This document shows, one piece after another, positions 11,545 to 22,308 of a stretch of DNA of 64,000 bases (position 1 is the stretch's first letter; every line of letters begins with the position of its first letter). Under the pieces are notes generated by a model. The model was not told where the DNA came from. It searched no databases and worked only from the letters and a program-made list of their open reading frames with translations. Made by a program: the position numbers and the translations under genes. The DNA comes from Aaosphaeria pasadenensis (lineage: Eukaryota; Ascomycota; Dothideomycetes; Pleosporales): positions 248,001 through 312,000 of the forward strand of contig JAKLMB010000019.1 of assembly GCA_022813625.1 (NCBI GenBank). The letters run 5' to 3'.

Positions 11545-14041
11545 TCAACCTAGGACAGCCTTTTGCTCCCTGCCCTTCTTTCCGCCCTTTTGTTGGGCTG
11601 CTTCGTGCTTTCTCAGGTCCTCTGGAACCTTACCCATTGGGCTCTTGGACACCATTTGCTTCAAGTCATACAATACATCCGCGTCTTCGTTGCCCCAGAA
11701 CGTGATTGACACACCAGACTTACCCGCACGACCGGTACGACCAATACGGTGAGTGTAGGTATCGATGCTGCTTGGCATGTTGAAGTTGATGACGAGAGAC
11801 ACGTCCTGCACATCAAGACCACGACCAGCAACATCTGTAGCAACGAGGACATCTGCAGACCCGTTCTTGAATGAAGCAAGCGCTGCCTCACGCTGTTCCT
11901 GGGTCTTGCCTCCGTGAAGTGTGACTGAGTTGAGACCGGCGTGCCTGACATCTCGTGCAACTGCATCACAGTTTCGCTTGATATTGACGAAGACGATGAT
12001 GGGGGCTTGGAATTCGCCGGAATTGAGGATCTCGTTGAGGCGTTTCTTCCTCTTGTCTTCTCCTGGGATGAACTCAACGCGCTGTTCGACCGAAGTCACG
12101 GCCTCGCCGACATTTCCAATAGTCACAATGGCTGGTCGTCGGAGATATTTGCGCGCGATTCGCTCTACTCCCGCCTCCATTGTCGCAGTGTACATCATGG
12201 TCTGGCGATAGTGGCCTCTTATCATGCTGTTGGCATCCTCGGCAGCGTCTGTGTCAGGCTTCTCGTTGTCTAACGGCAAAGTAGCCAGAATCTTGTTTAC
12301 GTCGTCCTCGAAACTCATCTGCAGCATACGATCCACTTCGTCCATGATCACGTAGCAGCACTGGCTGAGGACCAACACACGGCGCTCTAGACAATCCACG
12401 AGACGACCCGTTGTTGCAATGACGATTTCAGCTCCATCTCTCAGGGCGAATGCTTGCTCTTCAATAGAGTGACCACCAATGATGACGGCGGTCTTGAATC
12501 CGAGTGGAGTGGCAAACTTGCGAGCTTCCGCTTCAATCTGTTGCGCCAACTCACGAGTTGGTGCTAGGATTAGTGCATAGGGGCCATCATTCTTAGTCAT
12601 GGCATCTAATGGCGGAAGCTTTTGAATGTATGCCAGGAGAGGCAATATGAAGGACGCCGTTTTACCTGAACCGGTGGCGGCAACACCGATCAGGTCTCGA
12701 CATTGAAGGGCAATGGGAATGGCAGCTCGCTGGATGGGGGAAGGCTCAGTGTACCCTACCTGATCGACAATGCGAAGTATATTCTCCGGGAGACCAGATT
12801 CCTCCCAATTGCGCATTGGATTTGGCACTGATCCTCCCTTTGTGCTAATTTCGAAATCTTCCTTGAAGATTCGCCAATCTCGCTCGCGCATGAGATGGAG
12901 TTTCTTGTCGCTCCAATGTTTATCCAAAGCTGCTCGTCCGCCTTCGTTCTTCCGCCGACGTTCCATCTCGAGGATGGCTTCAGCTCTTTGTCTACCAGTC
13001 TCTGGGTCGCGTTGGGCCATTGCCTCAGTGAATTTTTGGGTTCCTTGTTCGGCAACCTCATCCGTAAAGCCACCAAGTTTACCACGTCCGAAGAAGTTCG
13101 TCTCGGCCCTTTGCTGATAGATTGGGTTATAATCCGGAGAAGTGTCCTCCTCTTCGTTCCATTCGAAGTTAAATTTCTTCTCAGTTGTTCGCTTCCGCTT
13201 CTTCTTCGCCGAGAAAGTAGACTGGTTTGTTTCGGCGCCCATGTATCGCGTTCGGATCAAGGCAGCCTCTGCGTCTGCCGGATTGGGCCTCTTTCCTGGT
13301 CGTCCTTCACCAGCCTTTGGAACTGGAGGTGGCGGCATCTCCGAGTTCTTCCCTCGCATCGACGCCGGACCGGTGGGAACTTCGCCTGTTCGCATTGCAC
13401 GAGGACCCGTTGGCACGGAGGAACCAGCGCCATCGCGACTCGATGAAGACCCATTGGTATATATGCCACTCGGCCTCGACCCGTTTGTAACTGTGCTGTT
13501 CCCGGCTTCTTTCCTTTTCCTGGCCTCTTCAACCTCCTTTTGTCTCTTTTCGAGCGCGATCTGCTCTCGTTGCGCCTTCGTAAGAAATTTGGGCTGTGAA
13601 TGAAAGAAGTCAGTAGGCATATTCAAATAATACATGGACGAACATACGATGCGGCGCTAGCTCCGTGAGACCACTCATCGACTACGTACATCGAACGGTG
13701 TATACACGTTCGTGTACAAGGTTCTGTGATTTTACTTGTCGACTACCGCGAACGAGTGTCTCCCAGAGCTTGCAGCGCGCATCGCATGCTTGTATGATGT
13801 AACGAACCTTTGCTGCTGCTGCTTCCTGTTCACGCTTCATGCGCAAGATGTCTTCTATACTCGGAGGTTGTTTCTTGGTCGCTGTCGTGCCCCATCCTTT
13901 CTTTTTCGGCTTTGCGACGAGCTGCGGACCTAGAGCTTCTTCGTCTGTCGGTGGTGGAGGAGGTATACGATCAGAACTCGGAGGAGGTGGAGGGATCGCG
14001 TCGGTCGACGGCGGCGGCGGAGGTGGTGGAAAGCTATTCAT
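11545..14041 (-). CDS. prp28: Pre-mRNA splicing DEAD-box helicase Prp28, 760 aa, 2 exons
   Basis: ATP-dependent RNA helicase of the U5 snRNP that exchanges U1 for U6 at the 5' splice site. Exon 1 (14041-13808) encodes a Pro-rich N-terminus with PPPPPP runs. Exon 2 (13593-11545) holds the rest. The 214-nt intron joins AAAAK to PKFLTKAQRE, a block conserved in fungal Prp28. Helicase motifs appear in order: Q-motif region, AATGSGKT (K near 388), PTRELA, motif II at 496-499, TAT in MMYTATM (the Prp28 variant of SAT) and HRIGRTGR. Motif II reads DEVD, not DEAD, because codon 498 is GTG (12334-12336), and the residues after it (LQMSFEDD) differ from the usual IDLGFEEP. The rest of the core looks intact, and as an essential gene it should be functional. 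The N-terminal RS-like part is short, as in yeast-type proteins. Confidence 0.95.
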
Positions 14042-14721
14042 GGTGTTTTGTGTTTGTGACTGAGTGAGGTTGCAAGATGCTGCATCTCAACAGGCATCTA
14101 ACAAAATAATGCCAAGACTTCATGATGGGCGGCAGCTAGGAACGTCATCACGTGTCGGCAAGGTGCTGCATTCGATGCTGCAATCAAGGGAACCATCATT
14201 TTACTAAGACCTTTCCTCTTGAAGAGTTAGTATAACTAAAACTTAACTAGGTTTATACTAATGAAAGGTCTAGTTTCCAACCGAGAAAGGATAACTTGTT
14301 ATGATGCAACTTGAACACAATTCTATGGAGAACTTGGGACGGAGGTATCCATCAATCAATTTGGTAAAAATGGTACAAAGACCTGGCCTACAGTAAATCG
14401 GGAATGGTTTTCAGATCTTGAGCCAGATGGAAACCAGCTCTTCAGAGATTCAGTCACATAATAGAAGAAAGATGTCCGTTATGTTTATAGATATTCATGT
14501 ATCTTTTGGATTTCGTCATTACTGGCTTGAGACGGCCACGCTTACTCAAGCCGCTCTGTCTCGTGAAGTCCAGCTGTAGTCTAAATGATGCAGAGAGCAC
14601 ATGCTGGCCGGGGACCCTCGAAGTAGCCCTTTGTATTGAGAGCTAGCCTTCTGACTGCACAGATCCATGTCCCCTGGCTGCTCGTCTTGAGATCAGTGCC
14701 ACCGTATAATTGTTGAACCCC
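14042..14721. other. Spacer between prp28 promoter and proteasome beta-3 3' end
   Basis: A 680-bp tandem spacer with no supported gene. It should contain the prp28 promoter and the 3' UTR of the proteasome gene. Confidence 0.45.
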
Positions 14722-15503
14722 TCAGTCCTGTCGTCCCTTCAATAACCGCTTGGTCACCTTGTCCTTCTCGATGATGTAGACATGTGCTCCCCATCCAGAC
14801 AATGCGTCTCTGTCCACGGCATTGAGCAGCGCTTGAGACACTGTCTCAAAGAGGTCCTCCGGGCCCTGTAGATTGCTGTTAGCATTTCAATTTACCTTGC
14901 ACAGTATTCAAAAGACTCCACTCACTAGATCTGGCTCCCACAGACCCTCACATGTACCGAACAACTGGTCGCTCGCTGTACCACTGACAATGAAGTCCTT
15001 CGCAAAGTCGATGCATCCAATACTGTCGAAACCGCAGATGAAAGGCTTCCCTGTTGTCTGGTTGATTCCTGCAATGACGGGAGATACGAAGTAGGGTCCG
15101 AATCGTCGCTCGTAGAGCGATGAGCTCACGAGGTTTGCCATCGTTTGCGGGGAAATGTTGCGTTCCTCTCGCAGCCGGTACATGTTCACTTTGTAGCGGA
15201 AAAGGTCGGAGACTGTGGAGACATCGGTAGCAAGGCCAGTGAGGCCAAGGTATACGTCGCCGTAGCTGAAGATCTTGGGGAAGTTGTTCGACACTGTGAG
15301 GGCTTGCATGCCTAGGCGCAAATCACAGGCTATCGCAACGCAGTCCTTGCCCACCATAGCCACGCAGGCACCACCATCTAGACAACAGTTAAGACATGCA
15401 ATATGGAAGACGGTTGGCAGGAAATCGTACTTATTGAGAAGGGGGATGACTAGCAATGATGGTTAGCTTGATACACAACTATCCCATGAGGGGAGCTTAC
15501 CAT
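14722..15503 (-). CDS. pup3: 20S proteasome subunit beta-3 (PUP3/PSMB3 type), 205 aa, 4 exons
   Basis: Non-catalytic beta-3 subunit of the 20S core. The coding exons are unusual: 15503-15501 (the ATG only), 15449-15431 (19 nt), 15377-14926 and 14865-14722. Spliced, they give an N-terminus MSSPFSINGGACVAMVGKD, which is the expected beta-3 start, and a 205-residue product, the usual family length. The blocks LTGLATDVSTVSDLF, GPYFVSPVIAGI and FGTCEGLWEPDL are characteristic. No catalytic N-terminal Thr is expected in this subunit. Introns are 51, 53 and 60 nt with good donors (GTAAGC, GTACGA, GTGAGT). The gene is head-to-head with mL59, with 280 bp between start codons. Any gene caller that demands a longer first exon would misplace the start. 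Confidence 0.95.
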
Positions 15504-15783
15504 GGCTGCAAATGTAGAATGACAGAGATCCGGTCTATCTTATGGAATGAGCTCCCTTCCTTATTAGAAGAAAAAGCTGAAGTGGAGGATACTGGACGTT
15601 GAGAGTGGTTGTGAATGCTTTAGATGGAGAGGTGGGTGCCAGTAGGCAGCTTGACCCGCGCGTACTCGTACAGCTCCGACACATTGAGCTCTGACCACCA
15701 TCTATCACGTGATAGCGGATTTCTTCGAGATGGGAATCTCTCCGCACTCCATACAACTTTTATAACCAACCTCAACCGTCACA
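15504..15783. promoter_or_regulatory. 280-bp bidirectional promoter, proteasome beta-3 / mL59
   Basis: The two start codons are 280 bp apart on opposite strands, so both promoters must share this stretch. I looked for a yeast-type proteasome element (GGTGGCAAA) and did not find it here. A short pyrimidine-rich segment precedes the mL59 ATG. Confidence 0.6.
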
Positions 15784-16414
15784 ATGCCTCCGCCAGCAGT
15801 ACAACTCGCTGAGACCCTGCCGCCACGGCTTCTTCGATTCTTCCAAAGGTTTCCTCCGCCAGCATTGACGCCAAATCGACCACCAAAGCCGTCCCAAATC
15901 CCTGTCGTTGCTTCCACCACCTCCTCCGCCGATCCAAATGCTCCTGCTTTAGAATCTGCCACGCCAGAAGCTCCTCTCTCAGCACCTGTTGAGGAGCCCG
16001 AATTACCATACCACAACCCATTCCAACCCCGCAAAAACTACCGAACCGGAAAATGGCATGGCCCTGTTTATGGCCTGCGGCAACAGGCAGACCTTGTTAA
16101 GGTTGCGCAAAAGTACGGCGTGCTAGATCTCCTTCCTTACACAATTAAGAAGCCAGGCGAGAAGGAGAAGAGGAGGATAGAGAGAGGCCTCATGGTCAAG
16201 GGAACCGGTGTGGGCCAGAAGGTGAAGGGAAAGCTGTGGGAGCGAACGCTCAAGGGACGATTAGACAAGAGGAGGGAGGCTATGTTGAATATGCCAGCGT
16301 TGATACAGGAATGGAAGCAGGTCCGTATTTTTATTCGAAAGATTTGCACACTGTGCAATGCTAACACCGCAGCAGAAAGGACATGGTCGCGGTTGGAAGA
16401 AGTGGCCGAAATGA
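15784..16414 (+). CDS. Mitochondrial large-subunit ribosomal protein mL59 (MRPL25 type), 191-192 aa, 2 exons
   Basis: Fungal-specific component of the 54S mitoribosomal subunit. Exon 1 is 15784-16320 (179 codons, ending EWKQ). Exon 2 is 16376-16414, giving a KGHGRGWKKWPK C-terminus. The blocks ETLPPRLLRFFQRFPPP, YHNPFQPRKN, GKWHGPVYGLRQQADLV and VKGTGVGQKVKGKLWERT match mL59 closely. The acceptor region reads cgcagcag, a NAGNAG pair: use of the first AG (exon start 16373) adds one Gln. A Pro/Ala/Ser-rich insert lies between residues 30 and 75. No clear cleavable mitochondrial presequence is needed for this family. The donor is GTCCGT, weaker than most in the window. Confidence 0.93.
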
Positions 16415-16934
16415 TTGTGTACTACAATTTATCAAAAACACAATTCATCAGGTGGACTTTTACTTCCGCCATGTATTTTTCAATAAGCAGGCACATCTGC
16501 TATGTATACCTACGCATGTACAGGTCGCCACGAGCGCATTTAAGTGGAGTCTCGGAGAATGGGCAAGCAATAATGATTAGCTTGTACAACAAAACATCTC
16601 AATGAAGTAACGCCAAGAGAGGCGGGCGGTTGTCATCACCAGATTCATGTGTGGGCTAATTGCAGGTTGCTGATAAAATACTATTGCGAGTGTGGGGTAT
16701 CTGATTAATTAACAACGAACCATTGTCGCGCAAAAGAGTCGGGTTCCTCCAAACGATTGTGTGGCCTGGTTCTGCCTTATCGATCCCTGATACAAATCTA
16801 TGATCTTGCTGTGCTGTACATGCCTAAAACACTAAACTCATTCTTGTATAAACTCAAACTCCTTCACAACTCCTTCCTTTTGTAGGGTCCGATGGCAGTG
16901 GCATTAGCCTCATCAGAAGTGAATACTTCTCTTC
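16415..16934. other. Convergent spacer after mL59
   Basis: A 520-bp tail-to-tail spacer. It should hold the two 3' UTRs. No gene or element is seen. Confidence 0.45.
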
Positions 16935-18054
16935 CTACATAACCATTTCCTCGTCCGCATAGATGGGTCGAATATCATGCTCCCTAGCATAAGCGAAAGC
17001 ACCATAGTTGTTTTCCATATCTAGAATGCTACCGACGTTCTTCTCCCAGAGGCCGCCATTGTTGGCGGGATGGTTGAAGACAGGATCCGTAGCCTGATTA
17101 TATCTGTTTGACTCTCGGAGGGGATGCTCTTCAGCACGAGCAGATTCGTCGTATTCTCGCCTTGCCAGCATGTCGTACCCGGAGAGAATATAAGGCTCAG
17201 CATGTGCTGCGTCAGGAGAAGCAGTGCGATCATTCTGAGTCTGCGTAGCCGATACAGACTCCTTGGCTGCATCCATGCTCTGATTAAGATGTTGCTCATG
17301 GCTGTTGATACTCTCTGATTGGGCATTGCTTTCCACCATCCTCTCATATCTTAATTTAGCCATGGCTTCCTCTTGTGCCAGGCTTGTAGGAGGCCAATCA
17401 TACAGCTGCCTTGAAATGTTATAGTCCACGCCCGGCGGATAGCCTTGTCTACCTTGTGGGGGTGAAATGCGCCAGAGTTCAAGTAGGCGAAGGCGTTGAT
17501 CATCGTCTGCATTCTGGAAAAGGTCAATCTGGGAAGGGAACAGGAGGGATGGGTCGATGCTGTTTCGCAGGAATATATTTCCAAGTTCGGATACATCGAT
17601 CTCAGTCTTGGTGGGAGTAGATGGGGCGTTTCGGGAAGGTACTACATGATGACTATGCGTGTAGTGTGTAGACGCATACGTGATTGGCTGCACATTCTGT
17701 GGTGAATCGTCTGCCCACTGTTGTTGTTGCACTGCAGGTTCCTGCGCAATCTGTTGGGGTTGAGTGGGGGCATCATGGTTCGCAGGGGCTTGGGACAAGT
17801 TAAGGTTGGCTTGAAAGAGCCTTGCGAGCTCTTCTTGCTGCATGTTGGCTTCTTCTTCTGCTTTGGATCGACTGTTGATACCGATAGCTACAGCACCACA
17901 CTATGACGTAATTGTCAGTTCATGTACAAGAGAAACATCGAGAGCGATGGCTTACATATGAGCAGGAATTAGGTTGAGAGAAAACAGAGGCTGTGAAAGG
18001 GATAGTAGTGTTATATGTGCAGGTGTTGCAGTAATGAACAAGCAGAGGTCGCAT
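16935..18054 (-). CDS. Hypothetical protein with N-terminal paired Cys motifs, 354 aa, 2 exons
   Basis: Exon 1 (18054-17956) and exon 2 (17900-16935) join in frame across a 55-nt intron. The splice adds 52 residues to the N-terminus that a single-exon call would miss. Those residues contain HYCNTC and, 25 residues later, CSYCG: two CxxC pairs spaced like a small zinc ribbon or zinc-stabilised start. The intron lies between the second pair's first and second Cys. The rest is Gln/Asn/Ser-rich and probably disordered, with a conserved-looking middle (SIDPSLLFPSQIDLF, RLRLLELWRISPP) and an acidic C-terminus ending DEEMVM. I do not recognise a family. A nuclear or regulatory role is only a guess. 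Confidence is high that it is a gene and low on function. Confidence 0.75.
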
Positions 18055-19124
18055 TGAACGTCGGGTTTCAACAAGGGCCGGAACGAAGCGCAAGTGGCGA
18101 GGGGTAGAAGGTCAGTAGCTGTGTGTTAGTCGTAGTCGTATGTATTGCGTAGAGCAAAAAGTACTGGGTTGTTGTTCGGACAGCTCGAGATTGCGAAGCC
18201 TTTATGAGTCCGGTTACTCTACGAGTATGTGCCCGGTGACTAGATTGATTGACGTAGTGCGTTGGGCGCTGACGACGATCTCGCAACAAGTTTCCTTGTA
18301 AGTGGGAATATGCAAGATATGGTTTGGAGAGAAAGCAAGTGTAGAGAAGGGAGAGAGAAGAGTTGAAAGAATCCTGAAAGACTTTGACAAGATCTAAGAG
18401 GATAATAAATACTCGAACACTTGATTGTGCTGGAGTACTTGTTCTTTATGTAGCGTGATGAACAGGGTCATGTGTGTGTTGATGGAGGGGTCCTACGACG
18501 AAGAAAAAAAGCGGGATGATGTGTTCGCCCATCCACTGAATGGACACTTGAAACATAAATCGTCCCGCTAATGCTTAGAATAGCCAATAGGTCTATTGGT
18601 AACCGAGCTTTGCAAATTTTGGTCGACAACTCATCAACGTGTATGCAACTTGGAATTGTAGTCGTTGACGATTGGAGCGCCTAATGTCGGATCAAGTAGT
18701 GGGAGCGAAGCGCGAACGGCTAAGGAGACTCGATAGACCGCGCTATGATATCTTTTCGTAATGACAAAACTAAGGGGCCGTAAGTTTGCACAAGTTCAAG
18801 AGAAGACGGGCAGCGACACATAAAATATAGGTGTTGCGGGAGATGTGTTCAAAAGTTGTTGTCAATGAGTGACTGGCCTTTGAGGATTGGTTTGCCTTCG
18901 ATGATGCAGGCAGGCGCCAAGTGATTAGATCTAGTCTAGCCTCATATAGGTCTAGCGTAAGTGAGCTTCAGGAAGCTCTACACGCAACGCAACCGGAGCC
19001 TGGGACGACATCAACCCCAGCCAAACATCAACAAACCCTACAATCGAATCCCCTTGTACGGCCGTCACCCGTAATTTGACTCAAATATCATACTTCTACC
19101 AGTCTCTGCTCACTCGGAATCACC
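18055..19124. other. 1.07-kb divergent promoter region
   Basis: Head-to-head spacer between the Cys-motif protein (-) and the proteasome alpha-7 gene (+). No gene is supported. A yeast-type proteasome control element was searched for by eye and not found. Confidence 0.45.
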
Positions 19125-20235
19125 ATGGTGGGTTGATCCCTTCGACGGCCACGAGCGTTCTCAATCTGACTGACGCTTTCTAGACTTCAATAGGCACAGG
19201 TTATGACCTGTCCAACTCCGTCTTCTCCCCCGACGGTCGCAACTTCCAAGTTCGTATTAATATATTCAAAATTGACAGAGGGCGCCGCTCACGTTGCCAC
19301 AGGTCGAATACGCAGTAAAGGCGGTAGAGAATGGAGGTACAGCTGTCGGAATACGATGCAAGGACGGTGTGATATTGGCCCTGGAGAAACTTGTTACAAG
19401 CAAACTACTCAAGGCTGGTGCGAATAAGCGGATATCAACTGTGGATCGGAATATGGGCATTGTAAGTGGATTTACGTCCATTCTGGGATATCTCTAGATG
19501 TGGCGGGGGATCAAGTGCTGACTGGTATTCTTCAGGTTTCTTCAGGTCTTCTTCCAGACGGCCGACACTTTGTTTCCAGGGCCCGCGACGAAGCCGCTCA
19601 GTGGCGCCAACTCTACAAGGCCCCCATCCCCGCCTCATCGCTTGCCGACCGCATGGGAAGTTACGTACAGGCATACACTCTCTACTCCAGCGTCCGCCCC
19701 TTCGGTGTCACATCAATCATTGCAGGCTGGGACTCTGAGGCCGAACTACCCGTCGATGGACAGGTTGGTTCAGGACCCGCAGTCGGCTCAGGCGGCAAGA
19801 AGGAAGGACAAAAGCATGGTGGCCCTTCGCTGTACATGATCGAGCCTAGTGGTCTCTATTGGGTAAGAACCACAGACGTCAACTTCTGGCCAGAACAGGC
19901 TGACAATTTTGCAGGGTTACTATGGTGCTGCTACAGGCAAAGGTCGTCAAATCGCAAAGTCTGAGTTGGAGAAGCTGAACCTCTCGGAAGGCAACCTATC
20001 ACTGGAGGAGGGAGTCAAGGAGGCTGCACGTATTATTTACATTGCCCACGATGACAATAAAGACAAGGAGTTCGAACTCGAAATGACCTGGATTAGCAAT
20101 CTGGAGGGTCCGACCAAGGGCAGGCACGAAGAAGTTCCCAAAGAGCTACTCGAGGAAGCTGAGCGGCTGGCAAAGAAGGCACTAGAGGGCGACGATGACG
20201 ATGACGAAGAGGATGACGAGAAGATGGAGGAGTAG
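19125..20235 (+). CDS. pre10: 20S proteasome subunit alpha-7 (PRE10/PSMA3 type), 291 aa, 5 exons
   Basis: Outer-ring alpha subunit of the 20S core. Exons are 19125-19127 (ATG only), 19184-19249, 19303-19461, 19536-19862 and 19915-20235. The spliced N-terminus MTSIGTGYDLSNSVFSPDGR is the alpha-subunit signature of this paralogue and continues VEYAVKAVENG. The block KRISTVDRNMGIVSSGLLPDGR spans the third intron. The Gly/Lys-rich loop before LYMIEPSGLYW and the acidic C-terminal tail (EGDDDDDEEDDEK) are normal for fungal alpha-7. As in the beta-3 gene of this window, the start codon stands alone on the first coding exon. Introns are 52-74 nt. Confidence 0.95.
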
Positions 20236-20556
20236 ACTTCGATACGAGCCAATGCGCGCATTGATCAACGTGACGATAGAGTGTCATTCTACTACATAAT
20301 GACTGACCCTTGAGGAATCCATGCATGAAGGAATCACGAATATCAAACTTGCAACCACGCTGCAGGCGTGGTTGCTTGTTACATCAAATGTAGAAATGAC
20401 CTTGACTGATATCCCGGCCAAATGCACTTGCTGTGAATCGTTCGCCCCACTTACCAGGCCAATCGACGTCGACACTGGTTGACTCACAATCTCTAGCATC
20501 GAACGAACATCAACCCTTCACTCACTACCTCAAACACCAATAACTACATCTTCTTA
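20236..20556. other. Tandem spacer between alpha-7 and the histidine-phosphatase gene
   Basis: A 320-bp gap holding the 3' UTR of the proteasome gene and the promoter of the next. A short inverted repeat (aaccacgctgcaggcgtggtt) at about 20353-20373 could be a transcript-end hairpin. Otherwise nothing is seen. Confidence 0.45.
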
Positions 20557-21481
20557 ATGGCGCCAACTCTACTCCTCATTCGCCATGCACAAGCGCTGCA
20601 CAATGCTACCTCCGACTGGTCGCACCGTGACCCGCCACTCACAGAGCTTGGTGAACAGCAATGCCGGGAGTTACAAGAGTCGCTGAAGAAAAGTGAAATC
20701 GCAGATCAGGTCGAGCTGATTGTAGTGAGTGCCATGCGCCGAACGTTGCAGACGGCTACAATTGGGTTGGATTTCTTGATCAAGGACAAGAAGATTCTAG
20801 TCCTGCCGGACGCGGGGTGGCAAGGTAGGTCCTTGCGCGATGTCTTCATTACAACTACAAACATTACCGACTTTTCAAGTCCAATAATGCCCGCTGTATT
20901 CGTTCACAGTCGACCCTAATTATCTTCCATTCCAACGATGCCTCGTCAATATGATACTCTCATTCTGCATACTGATGTTTGCAGAAAATTCCGACAAACC
21001 GTGCGACACAGGATCACCCATAAGCACAATGGAGGCCGAATTCCCGCAGTATGACTTCTCTTCAGTTGACCCACTCTACCCCGACAAAACCAGCGACCTC
21101 TCCCATAATCCATTTGCATTCACTCGCAGTGCTATTCTCTCGCGTGGCCAAGCCGTGTTGGCATCTCTCTACTCACGCCCAGAGAAGGTCATTGCTGTGG
21201 TCTCTCATGCCGGTTTTCTGCGTGTCGGTGTCGCCAATCGACGTTTCTTCAATGCTGACTGGCGTGTCTTTGACTTCGATGAAGAAGTCTTGAGGGAGAG
21301 CCAAGAGAAGGGGGAGGGTATTGACGGGAAGGGTTTGTTCGTGCTGAAAGAATGGAAGGAGACGGAAGAGAAGGGTGGAGGCATGGGAAGAAGTGAGCGA
21401 GGCTTCGTTGGCCCACAAGACTCGGATTTTCCGCCTGAGACAGCTCTGGACGAGAGCACAACTGAGGATTCTACACAGTAG
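20557..21481 (+). CDS. Histidine phosphatase (phosphoglycerate-mutase-like) family protein, 254 aa, 2 exons
   Basis: Member of the branch-2-like, PMU1-type fungal group of the histidine phosphatase superfamily. Exon 1 is 20557-20824 and exon 2 is 20985-21481, with a 160-nt intron that splits the Glu codon of WQENSDKPCDTG, a block typical of this group. The phosphohistidine motif is LIRHAQALHN (RHA rather than RHG). The second catalytic His is in VVSHAGFLR, and SAMRRTLQTA supplies the substrate-binding Arg. The Asp/Ser-rich C-terminal 60 residues are probably disordered. Substrate is unknown. Yeast PMU1 relatives are poorly active as mutases, so phosphatase is the safer call. No signal peptide is seen. 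Confidence 0.9.
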
Positions 21482-22308
21482 GTGAAATGGTCTGATGATG
21501 CTAATGACCTAAGTAGATAGAGTGCATTCACAAGCATCACGGCTGTGGCTTGAGGCATAGTACCAGCAGATGCGGCGTTACAATAATATCATAAGCTTCC
21601 TCATGTTCTAGATCCAGGTGTAAGCATTCATTGGAAGTAGTCTCTTGTTGATCTTCTCACCTATCGACGGAGAACCACTTTCCACCTTATTCCAACTACA
21701 CGAACCGTTTATCTCGCACGATATGAGCCGCAATGAAATGAACCATAAAGACTAGCAGCGCTCAACGGTCTACCTAAACAGGGTGAGCATAGTGCGCAAT
21801 ACACACGAGATTGATATCTTCAAGCAGTCACCCAATAGTAGCAAGAACTGCACAGAGTGGTTGTAAGCCAAGTAATCACAACATCAGGCCAATGCACTAT
21901 CACTTTTAGGCCCGCACGTTACACCCAATTTGAACGTAGATATACGATACGGAGGAAAGCAAACGATCTAAGAACTCATCCTGCACTCATTTATCCATTT
22001 CTAGGCCTGTTCAGCCCCCAAAGCTTACGGTAAAATCGATAGCAGCGGGGCAGAGCAGGGATCTGTATGGCTTCGCTTCACGATGATTCCTTGCGGACAC
22101 CTTCGACGGCCCGCGGAAACCCCCCTATTTACGTTTGGCGTCGGGAACTATTGAATCAAACCCAAATACATACTGTAGGGCGTTTCGCACGTGCGCTCAC
22201 AGGATGTGCGTGTAGTAATAATCTTCTGTCGCGGCGGGGGATGCGTTTCTTCACCATTCCTCCTCGACTCGACACGTTCGAAAGCCCGTCCGGAAAGGCC
22301 CTGGAAAG
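21482..22308. other. Spacer upstream of the Cys-rich membrane protein
   Basis: About 0.8 kb with no supported gene. It should contain the promoter of the following gene. Confidence 0.4.
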
